NCBI GenBank assembly: GCA_032207245.1
Contig: CM063509.1
Location: 10,003,085-10,067,084 of the forward strand
Direction of reading: 5' to 3'
Length of the DNA: 64,000 bases
Source of the DNA: Pardosa pseudoannulata
Taxonomy: Eukaryota; Arthropoda; Arachnida; Araneae; Lycosidae
Shown here: positions 31,201-38,155 of the stretch, piece after piece
Numbering within the stretch: the first letter of the stretch is position 1
How the letters are laid out: each line of letters begins with the position of its first letter
Notes under the pieces: generated by a model
Told to the model about the DNA's origin: nothing
What the model saw: the letters and a program-made list of their open reading frames with translations, nothing else
The model's database searches: none
Translations under genes and position numbers: made by a program

Positions 31201-32540
31201 AAATACTGCAATAGCATGTCAGAAGAAATTCCTGTCTTCATTTGCCAATTGCATAATGAATTTTTCAATATTGTTTTTTAATTTCTTACTTTAGCTTCCT
31301 TAAAACTTAGCAAAAGAGCATCTCGGGGTGATCCTGCAAGACGAACTGACTGCATAGACATAACATTTCCGAAGACTGGAAAAACTTGAGTACATTCTAA
31401 TTTTAATTTGGGTTCACCAGTGGTTGGAATCTAAAAGACATATTGTACTTTAATTAATGCAAAGACATTGATATAGCATATATCCAGAAATTAAAAACAT
31501 TTTTCATCTAAACTATTATTTTGAATGAGTTCATTTATAATAACTAAATTTATTTGTTGCATTTTGATAGAGAATTGATTCAAATTACGTTGCCTTGAAA
31601 ACAATTTAAAAGTAAACTTCCTTGGCAATTTGTTAAATTGTCCTTGTTTCACATAGTTTATAGTATGTGAAAAACATTTCTATTTTAAAACAAAAAACAA
31701 TCAATGTTTCTCTGGATTTTTAGCGTAGAATGTAATAAAAAATTTTTGAGAAGAAGAAATTAAAAGTAAAAAAAATTTGCAATCATTGCAATATACATTC
31801 CAATATAATCCTCTACAAATTCTTAATGGTTAACATAGAAGCTCGAATTTCTACAGTAAAAAACATGAAAAAAATCATCTTTCTTGTGGAAAAAAAACAG
31901 CATTATAGGAAATAATTATAAATATATTCTGCATTTAGTTAATCCTGATAGTTTATGTAAGACAATATTTAAAAACTAGGATATGAGTATTTAAAATCAA
32001 ACTACAGGTTCAAGCTTATGGTTGAGTAACAAAAGAGACCTAAACTAATTCAATAATTCAATTTATTAATTACAGAAAATGAAATAACTTTTTAAATTAC
32101 TTTCAATTTATATAAGTGACTTTTTGCTGGTGTGTTTCTAACTTATAAAATTTATTAAACAGCAAACAAAATTAGATGTTTTAGCATAAACATCTAATTC
32201 AAACTTATCTCATTTTTAATCAGGAAATTGTTAATTCTGTATGACAAATTTTGCAAACAGATAATTAATTAAAGTTATGGTGAATAATTTTAAAACCAAT
32301 ACTATACACAATCATACCATAAAATGTGCTAATTTAATCATTTCAAAATTTTATCAAATCAAAAAGTAAAATATCAAAACATACCTCAGGTTCAGGAGTT
32401 AACCTAAATATCCTTAAAACTGTAGCCCCAGCTACAACCAAATTTTGTTCACGAGAATTGTAAAAATTACAATATAAACAATGTTCAACTGTTGTGGGTG
32501 GATGGATTTGTTTACAAAATGAATATATGTTAGATGCCAT
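899..32540 (-). CDS. CPSF1: CPSF1 (CPSF160), 5' half, 16 coding exons, partial
   Basis: Large scaffold subunit of the nuclear cleavage and polyadenylation specificity factor, which with WDR33, CPSF4 and FIP1 recognises AAUAAA in pre-mRNA. Sixteen exons were assembled by eye on the minus strand, each with GT donor and AG acceptor and compatible phases, giving 703 codons from the first Met. Hallmark segments in order: HPPT near residue 14 and NLVVAG near 33; FGNVMSM; SLVEYDP and [35 protein letters not shown] and [34 protein letters not shown]; a basic AKKTRLD patch where vertebrates have an NLS-like run; [34 protein letters not shown]. This covers the N-terminal MMS1-like beta-propeller region of a protein of about 1,400 residues. 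The rest should lie left of the window. Introns run from about 0.7 to 4.1 kb and hold many transposons. There is no stop or frameshift in the assembled frame, so it is a functional gene rather than a relic. Confidence 0.95.
2598..2644. repeat. (AT)n microsatellite
   Basis: Pure alternating AT for about 47 bp in CPSF1 intron 15. Confidence 0.95.
3670..3860 (-). repeat. Dispersed repeat family A, copy 1
   Basis: Shares blocks such as GGCATCCATATTGGATTTT, AGTTAGGGTTAGCAAAA and ATCCACCCCATCCC with positions 4,265-4,745 and, in opposite orientation, with 24,570-25,030 and 52,440-52,805. Not assigned to a class. The outer end in the 52.8-kb copy reads GACAGACGGACAGATAAG then a TATTATTATATAGGGGAT tail, the style of many non-autonomous arthropod repeats. 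Confidence 0.6.
3965..4060 (+). repeat. tRNA-like SINE head (weak)
   Basis: TTTGGTAGAAAGTCTGC followed 30 bases later by GGGTTGACAGTTCTATCCCC looks like a decayed tRNA D-arm and T-arm (box A/box B). No clear body or target duplication is seen. Confidence 0.3.
4265..4745 (-). repeat. Dispersed repeat family A, copy 2
   Basis: Contains the same GAGGCATCCATATTCGATTTT-type block, then after about 90 unrelated bases the ATCCACCCCATCCCCTTTTC block and a tail matching reverse-complemented 52,440-52,640 (TAATAAATAGGTAAAAATAA). It is the longest copy in the window together with the 52-kb one. Confidence 0.65.
5310..5429 (-). CDS. CPSF1: CPSF1 exon 15
   Basis: 40 codons, phase 0, acceptor AATGTAG, donor GTATGT. 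Begins with a Glu/Lys-rich variable linker and ends [13 protein letters not shown], aligning with vertebrate GFLILSREDSTM. Confidence 0.93.
5704..5749. repeat. Perfect 16-bp inverted repeat, 14-nt loop
   Basis: Arms 5,704-5,719 (ATATGGTGTATAATGT) and 5,734-5,749 are exact reverse complements. After the right arm GAAACCACA and GTGAAACC recur, so part of the loop is repeated downstream. In CPSF1 intron 14. Confidence 0.85.
6017..6103 (-). CDS. CPSF1: CPSF1 exon 14
   Basis: 29 codons, phase 0, acceptor TATTTAG, donor GTATTT. Reads [20 protein letters not shown], matching the vertebrate [20 protein letters not shown]. Confidence 0.96.
6675..7885. repeat. Local tandem duplication in CPSF1 intron 13
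   Basis: A block beginning ATTAAACTGATCCAGAAATT occurs at about 6,680, 7,379 and 7,471. The 7,379 and 7,471 copies are a nearly exact 92-bp tandem repeat (through ATGGAACACAT). Copy 1 (about 6,680-7,150) and the last copy (7,471-7,885) share a further 400 bp, including GAACAAGGATTTGGGGAAA. The order implies a large duplication followed by a short recent one. Confidence 0.85.
7965..8115 (-). repeat. tRNA-derived SINE, family B, copy 1
   Basis: On the minus strand a box-B-like GAGGTTCAAATCTTG is followed by a body with AAGCAGTAGGTCTTAGC. The same body (AAGCAGTAGGTCTCGG) follows the tRNA-like head at 24,040-24,205, so these are two members of one SINE family. Confidence 0.6.
8736..8891 (-). CDS. 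CPSF1: CPSF1 exon 13
   Basis: 52 codons, phase 0 at both ends, acceptor TTAATAG, donor GTACAG. Contains [27 protein letters not shown] and [12 protein letters not shown], all conserved CPSF1 blocks. Confidence 0.95.
9650..10350. repeat. Unclassified GC-richer block in intron 12
   Basis: About 700 bp clearly less AT-rich than the surrounding intron, with short broken reading frames on both strands and no motif I recognise. Probably an old mobile-element fragment. Confidence 0.35.
10425..10460. repeat. (AT)n microsatellite
   Basis: Alternating AT run of about 36 bp in CPSF1 intron 12. Confidence 0.95.
11171..11265 (-). CDS. CPSF1: CPSF1 exon 12
   Basis: 95 nt, ends in phase 0. Contains [20 protein letters not shown], like the vertebrate EIEVYGSEAQSGTQLATYS. 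The donor is GTCAAT, a weak match to the consensus, so the exact end rests on frame continuity with exon 13. Confidence 0.88.
12219..12273 (-). CDS. CPSF1: CPSF1 exon 11
   Basis: A 55-nt microexon-sized exon. Reads [18 protein letters not shown], corresponding to the linker that carries the basic KKKRVD-like motif in vertebrate CPSF1. Donor GTGAGT, acceptor TTTTCAG. Confidence 0.88.
13144..14335 (-). mobile_element. Tc1-like transposon, degenerate
   Basis: Terminal inverted repeats are recognisable (left CATTACATTATGACCACC, right complement CCACATTATGACCACCC), with TA just outside. The minus strand carries a broken Tc1 transposase in three frames: HTH part at about 14,132-13,938 ([14 protein letters not shown]), middle at 13,954-13,766, and catalytic part at 13,750-13,268 with [24 protein letters not shown] and DINPIEHFW. 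The Asp of QDNA and the Glu of NPIEHFW are the second and third residues of the DDE triad. The first Asp region (normally WSDES) is corrupted to QCLTN. Inactive. It sits in CPSF1 intron 10. Confidence 0.9.
14433..14582 (-). CDS. CPSF1: CPSF1 exon 10
   Basis: 50 codons, phase 0 at both ends, acceptor ATTTTAG, donor GTAAAT. Contains [20 protein letters not shown]. The C-terminal part (residues such as [10 protein letters not shown]) is a poorly conserved linker. Confidence 0.94.
15409..15496 (-). CDS. CPSF1: CPSF1 exon 9
   Basis: 88 nt, donor GTAAGT, acceptor TTTCAG. Reads [20 protein letters not shown] then AASSVITTC, aligned with vertebrate [20 protein letters not shown]. Confidence 0.94.
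15955..16027. repeat. (AT)n/(AC-AT) microsatellite
   Basis: AT runs interrupted by ACATACATAC. It directly abuts the TACTAGCTGATTATACCC start of a repeat-like block. Confidence 0.95.
16030..16430 (+). repeat. Unclassified dispersed-repeat-like block
   Basis: Begins TACTAGCTGATTATACCCTA then CGTTCCCTGGG next to an AT microsatellite, a head style common in non-autonomous arthropod repeats. Ends with a short direct repeat (AAAATTAAGGAGTTTTTAAGG and AAAATTAAGGAGTTCTTAAGG, about 30 bp apart). These last words also resemble 15,620-15,670 (AAAATTAAGGACTTTATAA, AAGGACCTA). Class unknown. Confidence 0.4.
16605..16698 (-). CDS. CPSF1: CPSF1 exon 8
   Basis: 94 nt with split codons at both ends; donor GTAAGT, acceptor TTTTACAG. 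Contains [20 protein letters not shown] and VISLKGGE. Confidence 0.94.
16922..16983. repeat. Poly-A tract followed by poly-T tract
   Basis: About 25 A, a 13-bp AT-rich spacer, then about 23 T: a foldable A/T inverted repeat. May reflect two retroposon tails in opposite orientation. Preceded by (CA)7. Confidence 0.9.
17525..18215 (+). mobile_element. Ty3/gypsy-like gag zinc-knuckle fragment plus 3' block, copy 1
   Basis: Around 17,660-17,725 the plus strand reads [20 protein letters not shown] then KCHASGK, a decayed CCHC pair of the K02A2.6-like gag type (one Cys replaced by Tyr, another by Ser). A 480-bp AT-rich block follows that is shared with 28,870-29,340, with TGCTGTTAATATTTATTTGC and GATCTTCAATAAACAGCTTT. 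Both copies have the same orientation. Confidence 0.65.
18640..19070 (+). pseudogene. Pogo/Tigger-type transposase N-terminal relic
   Basis: The plus strand reads [17 protein letters not shown], then after a frameshift VRNW-like [11 protein letters not shown] (the V is inferred by frame), then [20 protein letters not shown]. This is the order of the helix-turn-helix and CENPB-type DNA-binding halves of pogo-superfamily transposases (family pattern: TADFKL...V.NWRKQK...WI.EQR..G.A.S). Several stops and frameshifts; the catalytic domain is absent. In CPSF1 intron 7. Confidence 0.7.
19377..19487 (-). CDS. CPSF1: CPSF1 exon 7
   Basis: 111 nt. Reads [20 protein letters not shown], then [16 protein letters not shown]. 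Donor GTGAG, acceptor AAAATAG. The strongly conserved [15 protein letters not shown] block fixes the frame. Confidence 0.95.
19505..19530. repeat. (AAG)n microsatellite
   Basis: About eight AAG triplets in CPSF1 intron 6, just upstream of exon 7. Confidence 0.95.
20245..20282. repeat. (AT)n microsatellite
   Basis: Alternating TA run of about 38 bp in CPSF1 intron 6, flanked by ATACATATGCATATG palindromic words. Confidence 0.95.
21670..22497 (-). mobile_element. hAT element relic with transposase dimerisation domain
   Basis: Minus-strand frame at 22,300-22,016 ends with [20 protein letters not shown] then [16 protein letters not shown], the conserved hAT C-terminal dimerisation region (SS.ER.FS pattern). 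The right edge reads CATGCCAACCCTA, the same terminus style (TAGGGTTGGCA on the minus strand) as the intact-ended element at 23,229. The left edge is only guessed from AAATCA/TTTAAATC words near 21,680. The N-terminal BED finger and catalytic core are missing. A 41-base A tract lies inside. Confidence 0.7.
22430..22471. repeat. Poly-A tract
   Basis: About 42 uninterrupted A near the terminus of the hAT relic. Length is prone to assembly error. Confidence 0.9.
22583..22722 (-). CDS. CPSF1: CPSF1 exon 6
   Basis: 140 nt. Reads [20 protein letters not shown], then [16 protein letters not shown] and ALAVPKPI. The opening Gly codon is split with exon 5. Donor GTAAGT. Confidence 0.96.
22832..22975 (-). 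CDS. CPSF1: CPSF1 exon 5
   Basis: 144 nt, acceptor TTTAAAG (AG preceded by A-rich rather than pyrimidine sequence), donor GTAAG. Contains [18 protein letters not shown] and ends in TWPG, as in vertebrate CPSF1. One codon is split across each junction. Confidence 0.94.
23229..24037. mobile_element. Non-autonomous hAT element, 809 bp, with 8-bp target duplication
   Basis: The element begins TAGGGTTAATC and ends GCCAACCCTA. The 8 bases GTTTGGAG occur immediately outside both ends (23,221-23,228 and 24,038-24,045). The 8-bp duplication and TAGGGTT ends are hAT signatures. Subterminal regions are packed with inverted TTTTTGCC/GGCAAAAA words. No transposase frame is present. It contains an AT microsatellite at 23,761-23,800. 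Confidence 0.85.
24038..24205 (-). repeat. tRNA-derived SINE, family B, copy 2
   Basis: The minus strand reads GATGGCTGAATGGGTAGGG (box A) and TTTTGAATCCCAC (box B) 40 bp later, then the family body with AAGCAGTAGGTCTCGG. The hAT element at 23,229-24,037 sits exactly at its 3' end. Confidence 0.65.
24570..25030 (+). repeat. Dispersed repeat family A, copy 3
   Basis: Shares AATGACGTCATATAATG, TTTTTACCTATTTATTATGT, GCTTGAAATAATGATATGAA and a GGGGGAATGAATGGATTTCG block with the 52,440-52,805 copy. An internal segment (about 24,830-24,900 versus 24,930-25,000) is duplicated. Confidence 0.65.
25213..25262. repeat. (AT)n then poly-T
   Basis: AT microsatellite of about 25 bp followed by a T tract of about 21 and a GA-rich stretch. 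Confidence 0.9.
25435..25604 (-). CDS. CPSF1: CPSF1 exon 4
   Basis: 170 nt, enters phase 0 and leaves after two bases of a codon (donor GTAAGC). Contains [18 protein letters not shown] and VILPFRKD, matching the vertebrate DPDGRCAAMLVYG and VVLPFRRE. Confidence 0.93.
26011..27021 (-). mobile_element. Pogo/Tigger-like element, 1,011 bp, C-terminal remnant
   Basis: Begins CAGTGGACTCCGCTTAATG and its right end reads, on the minus strand, CAGTGGACTACACTTAAT. TA flanks both ends, the pogo/Tc1-mariner target duplication. Between about 26,590 and 26,280 the minus strand reads [27 protein letters not shown] and, later, [19 protein letters not shown], an acidic or variable tail like that of Tigger transposases. 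DNA-binding and DDE core are deleted. In CPSF1 intron 3. Confidence 0.75.
27423..28605. mobile_element. Candidate DNA element with imperfect inverted ends
   Basis: Left AGCGCTTTCCCACTTACCA and right complement TTGCTTTCCCACCAACCA form imperfect inverted termini about 1.18 kb apart. The interior is AT-rich without coding signal and includes a tRNA-like segment at about 27,770-27,838. Superfamily unknown; no target duplication could be seen. Confidence 0.4.
27768..27838 (+). repeat. tRNA-like segment (pseudo-tRNA or SINE head)
   Basis: TTTGGCCTAGTGTTAGCATG resembles box A and CTCGGGTTCAATTCCTCG box B, correctly spaced. Stem pairing is poor, so it is not called as a tRNA gene. Confidence 0.4.
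28820..29340 (+). mobile_element. Ty3/gypsy-like gag zinc-knuckle fragment plus 3' block, copy 2
   Basis: Plus strand at 28,829-28,889 reads [20 protein letters not shown], a better-preserved second zinc knuckle than copy 1. The following 450 bp matches 17,750-18,200 collinearly (TGTTAATATTTATTTGCATA, CTTCAATAAACAGTTTTG, TTTGCTCATAAAATC). The copies are 11 kb apart in direct orientation inside one gene. Confidence 0.7.
29329..29410. repeat. Perfect 39-bp inverted repeat, 4-nt loop
   Basis: Arms 29,329-29,367 and 29,372-29,410 are exact reverse complements around the loop TGAT. The left arm belongs to the gag-block repeat. The sister copy at 18,165-18,215 continues differently (AGTAGATTTATCAAAAGTT), so the hairpin arose in this copy. 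Confidence 0.95.
30028..30108 (-). CDS. CPSF1: CPSF1 exon 3
   Basis: 27 codons, phase 0 at both ends, acceptor TTGCAG, donor GTAAT. Reads [14 protein letters not shown] then [13 protein letters not shown], nearly identical to vertebrate CPSF1. Confidence 0.96.
30161..30987 (+). mobile_element. Pogo/Tigger-like element, 827 bp, C-terminal remnant
   Basis: Starts CAGTAGAACTTC and ends (minus strand) CAGTAGAATCTCGG, with TA on both sides. Around 30,450-30,655 the plus strand encodes an acidic tail ([35 protein letters not shown] stop) typical of Tigger C-termini. No catalytic core. It lies in CPSF1 intron 2, with exon 3 only 52 bp away on the left. Confidence 0.75.
31290..31430 (-). CDS. CPSF1: CPSF1 exon 2
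   Basis: 47 codons, phase 0 at both ends, acceptor TTTTAG, donor GTAAG. Contains [14 protein letters not shown] and [12 protein letters not shown], close to the vertebrate FGNVMSMASVQLAG and [12 protein letters not shown]. Confidence 0.95.
31431..32384. other. CPSF1 intron 1, no feature seen
   Basis: AT-rich intron with no recognised repeat or RNA gene. Confidence 0.7.
32385..32540 (-). CDS. CPSF1: CPSF1 exon 1 (coding)
   Basis: Encodes 52 residues from the initiator Met ([16 protein letters not shown] onward) to LTPEPE. Donor GTATG follows immediately at 32,384 downward; phase 0. The start is chosen because it aligns with the animal CPSF1 N-terminus (residues before the conserved HPPT). 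Confidence 0.93.
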
Positions 32541-32572
32541 GTTTTTATTTCACTTCAGACTGCATTAAAATC
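32541..32572 (-). other. CPSF1: CPSF1 5' UTR segment with probable UTR-intron acceptor
   Basis: Immediately upstream of the start codon a short leader is preceded by a plausible acceptor (TTTCTATTTATAG) at 32,573. This suggests that the true first exon is non-coding and lies further right. The acceptor is a visual call and transcription could instead begin nearby. Confidence 0.4.
32545..32565 (-). CDS. Minimal upstream ORF in CPSF1 leader
   Basis: Six codons plus stop (MQSEVK, TAA) ending four bases before the CPSF1 initiator ATG. An ATG in the leader could lower translation of the main frame. That it is in the mRNA is inferred from its position. Confidence 0.4.
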   Translation of the reverse strand: MQSEVK

Positions 32573-35500
32573 CTATAAATAGAAAGATATATTAAAAATT
32601 TAGCAACGTAATTTTCTAAAACTGAGAAAAAGAATTTTTTTTAATCTTTGAGTTAATACATGACAATATGAATTAAGCATAATATACAATATATCTTATG
32701 AGATTTTAATATACTCATGAAATAATTCCAGATCAAATCTGCAGATAATGCATTTTAAAGAATTTTGTCACATTAATTAAATACAAATAAAATGTAAGTA
32801 TATAATTACAGAGAAGGATGAGGAGAGGAATTTGACAGATAACATTACCAACTATTGATTAAATATATCAGTAAAAAATCCTTAATATATTCAATGCTAC
32901 ATTTAAATATCATACGTTTGTTTCATTTATAAACATAACTGCATATAAAATGAAGTCAATAAAATGAAGATTACAAATTTTGTAATGATTATTTTTTGAA
33001 TTATTCATATTTTTAAATCACATTTCAATTTCCAGGATTGATTTCAAACAGTATATTTTCACTTTTAGTAAAGTTAAAATTAGAATAAAATCTTAGTTAG
33101 ACCATAAAAATTGCTTCCTTTTAAAAATCCCCAACAGAAATTTAATTTAAGAAACTGAATTTAAAAACAAAACAAATGAAAATATAAACTATTTTATCCA
33201 CACATAGTTTTCATATCTCCTATTTACTAGCTTTTGTATTCCTCACAGATAAATAGTCTCAAAAATAAAAAGCTAATACAAATAACAAATTTTTCTATAT
33301 AGCATTTTCTTTAAAATAGAAAATAAACATTTTTATTAATAATAAATTATGCTATTTTCTCTAAGTGTGACTAATATCAAGTGTTAAACAGTAATACAAA
33401 TATATACTAAAAAAATTAAGATGTTAATATTGTCAATACAAAAATCCTATTTTCTTTTACAGCAACTGAAAATTAATTTAATTAGAAAATTCTAGAACAA
33501 TATTTTCTGCTTTTGAAGATTTTATGATGGTTTTATAATACTGAAATCAAAGAAAATATTAACATTGCCTTAACCCTTTAAAGCATCTGCCCATGTCTGA
33601 CACAGGCAAAATTCATAATAAATATGTAATCAAATCATTTACAATTGTTAGTATAACAATTTTTTATAATTTTATCCCCCTTCCCTCTCAAAAAAAAACT
33701 ATATTTTTTACGTTTATCCAAAAAAAAAATTGTGTTTTAAGGCATTAAAAGCATGCATCAACTGAGTCATAAATTTAACTATAAAAAAGTAGGAAATGAA
33801 TTATGTAGATAACTGCATATAAATCATTTTTCAGACAAAAAAAAAATGCTTAAAATGCTACAAAAATAATTATCTATTTAAATAATTATCTATCTAACAA
33901 CACAATACTTCTATTCAATAGAAGGAAATTGGGAACTATTTCAAACAAATATAAAAATTGTAAAAGCTTCAACTGATAATTTTTCCTTTGTAACTTCAAA
34001 ATAATATCGTAGAGAACAGCCATTAACCAATTAATCAAATCTACTTTAAAATTAAAGACAGTTGTATGAGCTAAGGTTTGTTTTTTCAGCTTTTAATTTT
34101 TGAGAAACACATTGTGCATAGTATAAATCATACACATATATGATTCATTTTGCAACAAAACAGAGAGTAATACAGAAATAATAAAAGGCAATGTTGCAAA
34201 ATCTCAAATATTCTAAGATGCAAACTAATTACTCCAAGCTATTACATTCATTTTGATCTTTTCAGCTTAAAATAAAATCAATATTTCAAATCTTAATTAT
34301 TTACAAGCGCTTAAAAGTTAAGTTTAAAAATAAGTACTGTAATTTCTGTCCTATATCAAAACCGCATTTGCATCTGTAAATTGAGAAAGAGTTTTTAGAA
34401 AAGAATAAGAATGTATTAAGATAACACAAAAAAAAGTATTAAATATCATTTATCTAAAATTAAAGCTCATGCTCATGTAAGAAAGAAAAGTATTAAATAT
34501 CATTTATCTAAAATTAAAGCTCATGCTCATGTAAGAAAGAAAAGTATTAAATATCATTTATCTAAAATTAAAGCTCATGCTCATGTAAGAAAGAAAAGTA
34601 TTAAATATCATTTATCTAAAATTAAAGCTCATGCTCATGTAAGATTCAGTAAAATTAAGCTATTAAACCTAAACAGATAATGTACTCTACAACATGCAAA
34701 AAATATTTACTTAATATTTAATTTTCATTATAGCCATCAACCAAATTAGATAGGAGAAATGACTTTACAACACATATTTAACTTAACACTATAAAAAATT
34801 AAATTTAAAAAAACAGAAAAAATGCAATTAATAGCACTGTATTGCCCAATGCAACCAGAAAAAATACCCATCATGGAATAATATAAATTATTTTGAAAAA
34901 TGAAACCTAAACAAGAAAATACACTATAAAAAATAAATTATCATTGGTATAAAATTGATATTAGTGTTAGATTTGTAACACAACTTGGTTTTAAATTAAC
35001 ATCCATACAGTTTAACAAATCTATTTTACCTTTTATGAATTAGGTATTAAGAGTGCTAAGTTGGTTAATAACCTAAGTGATCAAGATTATCTTATTAATT
35101 GTTAAATGTGCAACATATAGAGAAAATTGTGAAGATGAGATCATGTAATGTATGCTATCAAATACCTTTTAACATCTATTAACTGTCAGTTAATCTCTAT
35201 AATAAATGCAAACAATGGCTAACATTCTCAATGGGGCTAATAAATATAATTATAATTAAATCTCTTTTGGGGATTGGTAATTTTTGTCAGAGTAGGTGAT
35301 GTAAAAAGCAATACTACTGAACAAAGAAAAACGCTTGTCAAAGATCCTACATGAAAGGATAATTTTAACAAAAACATAATTAACATTACTCCTGATTAAA
35401 ATGGAAAATATTTTTATAAGTTTGTAAGGTAGTGTAATAAATATTCTTTCTTCTAGATATTCCTCGGAAAGATAAATACATGCTGCCAGGAGATATATTC

Positions 35501-36040
35501 ATCCAAAATAAAAAATTTTCAGTGACTTTATGAAATATTAAAGCATTCACAAATTTGTTTTTAGATATATTTTGGGGGGAACTCAAACAGAATATTTTTT
35601 AACTACAGCATAGTTGAGGTTAAAGACAATAAAAAGATTTACATGTGTTCAAGAATGCGTAAAAATATACGCATCCCTGCTAATAAGATAATTAAACTCT
35701 TCAACCAAATGTATAGCTATGATTCAAACAGGCTTAATGTAATTCTTGAAAAATTAAATTACTATTAAGTCTTTACATAAGAATTTACGGAAGCTACTCC
35801 AGCATAGATGAAATTTGAAGTTTACAAAATTAAAAAATATCTGCACATTTTGTTATTCAACATTACTGTTTTGTAAGTATAGCTGTTAAAAGCTCTTAAA
35901 GGAAAACTGGTGACATATAACAATTTTTTGAAAAGAAATTCCTCTCATAAAAAAAAAAGAGTGTACAGAAAATCATTATCACATAAATGTGTGATTCAAA
36001 GAAAAGAAAAAGACAAAAATAATGACACAAAATGAGTTTT
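32573..36040. other. AT-rich intergenic stretch upstream of CPSF1
   Basis: Should contain the CPSF1 promoter and perhaps a non-coding first exon, but no TATA box or GC-rich promoter could be placed with confidence. No transposon recognised. The only structured element is the 54-bp minisatellite at 34,433. Confidence 0.5.
34433..34643. repeat. 54-bp minisatellite, four units
   Basis: Units begin at 34,433, 34,487, 34,541 and 34,595 (anchor GTATTAAATATC at +3) and contain AAAGCTCATGCTCATGTAAG. The copies look identical over almost the whole unit; the last lacks about 5 bp. Near-identity implies recent expansion and possible length polymorphism. Confidence 0.95.
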
Positions 36041-36849
36041 CATCAAATTCTTTATTTATTTTTATGAGAGAATTTTCTTTTTACATAATTCAAAATCTGA
36101 AAACAGATACAATATATTTCAGTAAGTTCAAACAATCCAATTTTCTTCATTAAAAGGCAAACAATACAACTAGATAACTACAAATACAAATGCTTTTATA
36201 AATTCAGGATGAAAAAACTAAAAATACATGACTGAGTAACAGTGCATTAATTTTAGTTTATTATTAAACAAGACTAAAGAAGCAATTATGCTATATTTAA
36301 AAAAATCAAAACTAGTATAACAATCAAGAAAGATAATAATCAAAAGCCTTACAGACCAGTAGAGCATATAAGTTATTGCATATAAAATTTTGATTAAAAT
36401 AACAAATGAAGCCCAACTTTAGCATATGTGAGGTGATAACTAACAGAAATTATAAAATTATTAAATGGAAACATCTTTGATAAGAAAATTAGGTTACATA
36501 AGAGAATTAGAAAAATTACATGTTATAACACATTTAATGAAAATTTAAGAATCAGTGTATTTTGATTATCCCTGATAGTACGTCACAACTTAAAATCATT
36601 TAACACCTACAAATTTTAGTAATATTTAAGCCTGACTATTATTTGCGGAAATAATTTCAAACAACAAAAGTTAAGTCTGCATCGTAACCTACAAAATTTA
36701 CTTTACAAATTTGAATTACAATCGAACGCATAGGAAGGCAGCATATTTTCATTTAAAAGTTTTCTAGAAAACAACTGCATAATCTAAAACTATAACAAAA
36801 ATTGTGCATAATTTTCTAAAGAAAAAATTTTAATAGCTTCTTGATATAC

Positions 36850-36871
36850 ATATATGTGTGTGTGTGTGTGC
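36850..36871. repeat. (TG)n microsatellite
   Basis: Short TATATG(TG)n run. Confidence 0.9.
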
Positions 36872-38003
36872 AAATTTTAAAGTTGATAAATTCTCTGAAC
36901 TTATATAAGATATTAATTATAAGATAAAATAGGTCTAAGTTAATATGAGTAGTTTCATGATAACCAACTCACTCCGAATAGTCTATTACTACTACTTTTG
37001 GAATTTCTAAAAATCAAATCAAATCAAATATCTTATCAAGTATTCTAATACAACTCTGCACATTATGAAGGAATATAAGGCATGACAAAAAAGGATAACT
37101 TTTTATTACTCAAAAACATTAAATAATTGAATAATAAAATTCTAGATCATTACTATTGGAAATTAACAAGTAAAAAAGCAGTTAAATAGACTGGCCATTT
37201 GCTGACTGAATAAAAAATGAACAAAACTCAAATACTAGCTTTAGCATGGTGGTAAAACAGTGTCAATATGACTTTGATTCTTAAATTGTTGACCAATCAT
37301 ATTATCAGAATAAAACTTTATAAATTACAGTAATTCATAATATATAATAGCCAAATTAAATATTAAACAAGTTTTTAGATTTAGTAGCTGGTATTTTAAA
37401 TAATTCAAGAAATGAAAAAATAATGAACAAAACTACTAGAATTAAATAACTAGGCAAAAAGCTATAAATTTCTCAGTGGGCATCTACACCTTACTGTACA
37501 TTTAACAAAACCAATGTTCATAATGTATAAGCAATAAAATGCCTAAACTATATCTAGCCTATACAAATTTCGATAGGTCAAGGAATATATAATTAAAAAG
37601 TAATTTGATTCTAACTGTACAGCTAAGAAAGTAAAAATTAAAGTAATTTTACTTCACAAAATTATTAAGATGTACATTATGTTTAACAGGTTAATAAAAA
37701 CAGAAAATGAAAATCTGAGGCTATAATTCCCCATATTTTTAAATGAATTAGAAAAGGTATAAAATGTCTTCAGCCACCAACATTTCAGAAACAAAATTCC
37801 TACTCCTATTTCTTACAAGCATATTCATTTGCAAATGGATAAATAATTTCATTAAAAATTCTAGCTGCTTATTTAGAAAGAAAATACCATACTTTATAAG
37901 CATGTACAAAACACCATCACCAAGGTTTGGCATTTAGTTATATAAAATTTTGAAGAAATATTTATTATAAGAAAATAAATGCTATACAACATAACATATT
38001 AAG

Positions 38004-38155
38004 TACTATATATTAATAATTTAAGATCCTAAAATATACATAAGAAAATTTTTAGCTTATTCTTGATTGCAAATATTTTTACTATATATTAATAATTTAA
38101 GATATTAAAATATATGTAAGAAAATTTTTAGTTTATTCTTGATTGCATATATTTT
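38004..38155. repeat. 76-bp tandem duplication
   Basis: Two units starting TACTATATATTAATAATTTA at 38,004 and 38,080, differing at several positions. Inside the putative NAA50 3' UTR. Confidence 0.85.

Noticed and set aside
34433..34643. CRISPR-like regular array
   Set aside because: Units are contiguous with no variable spacers and the genome is eukaryotic; it is a minisatellite.
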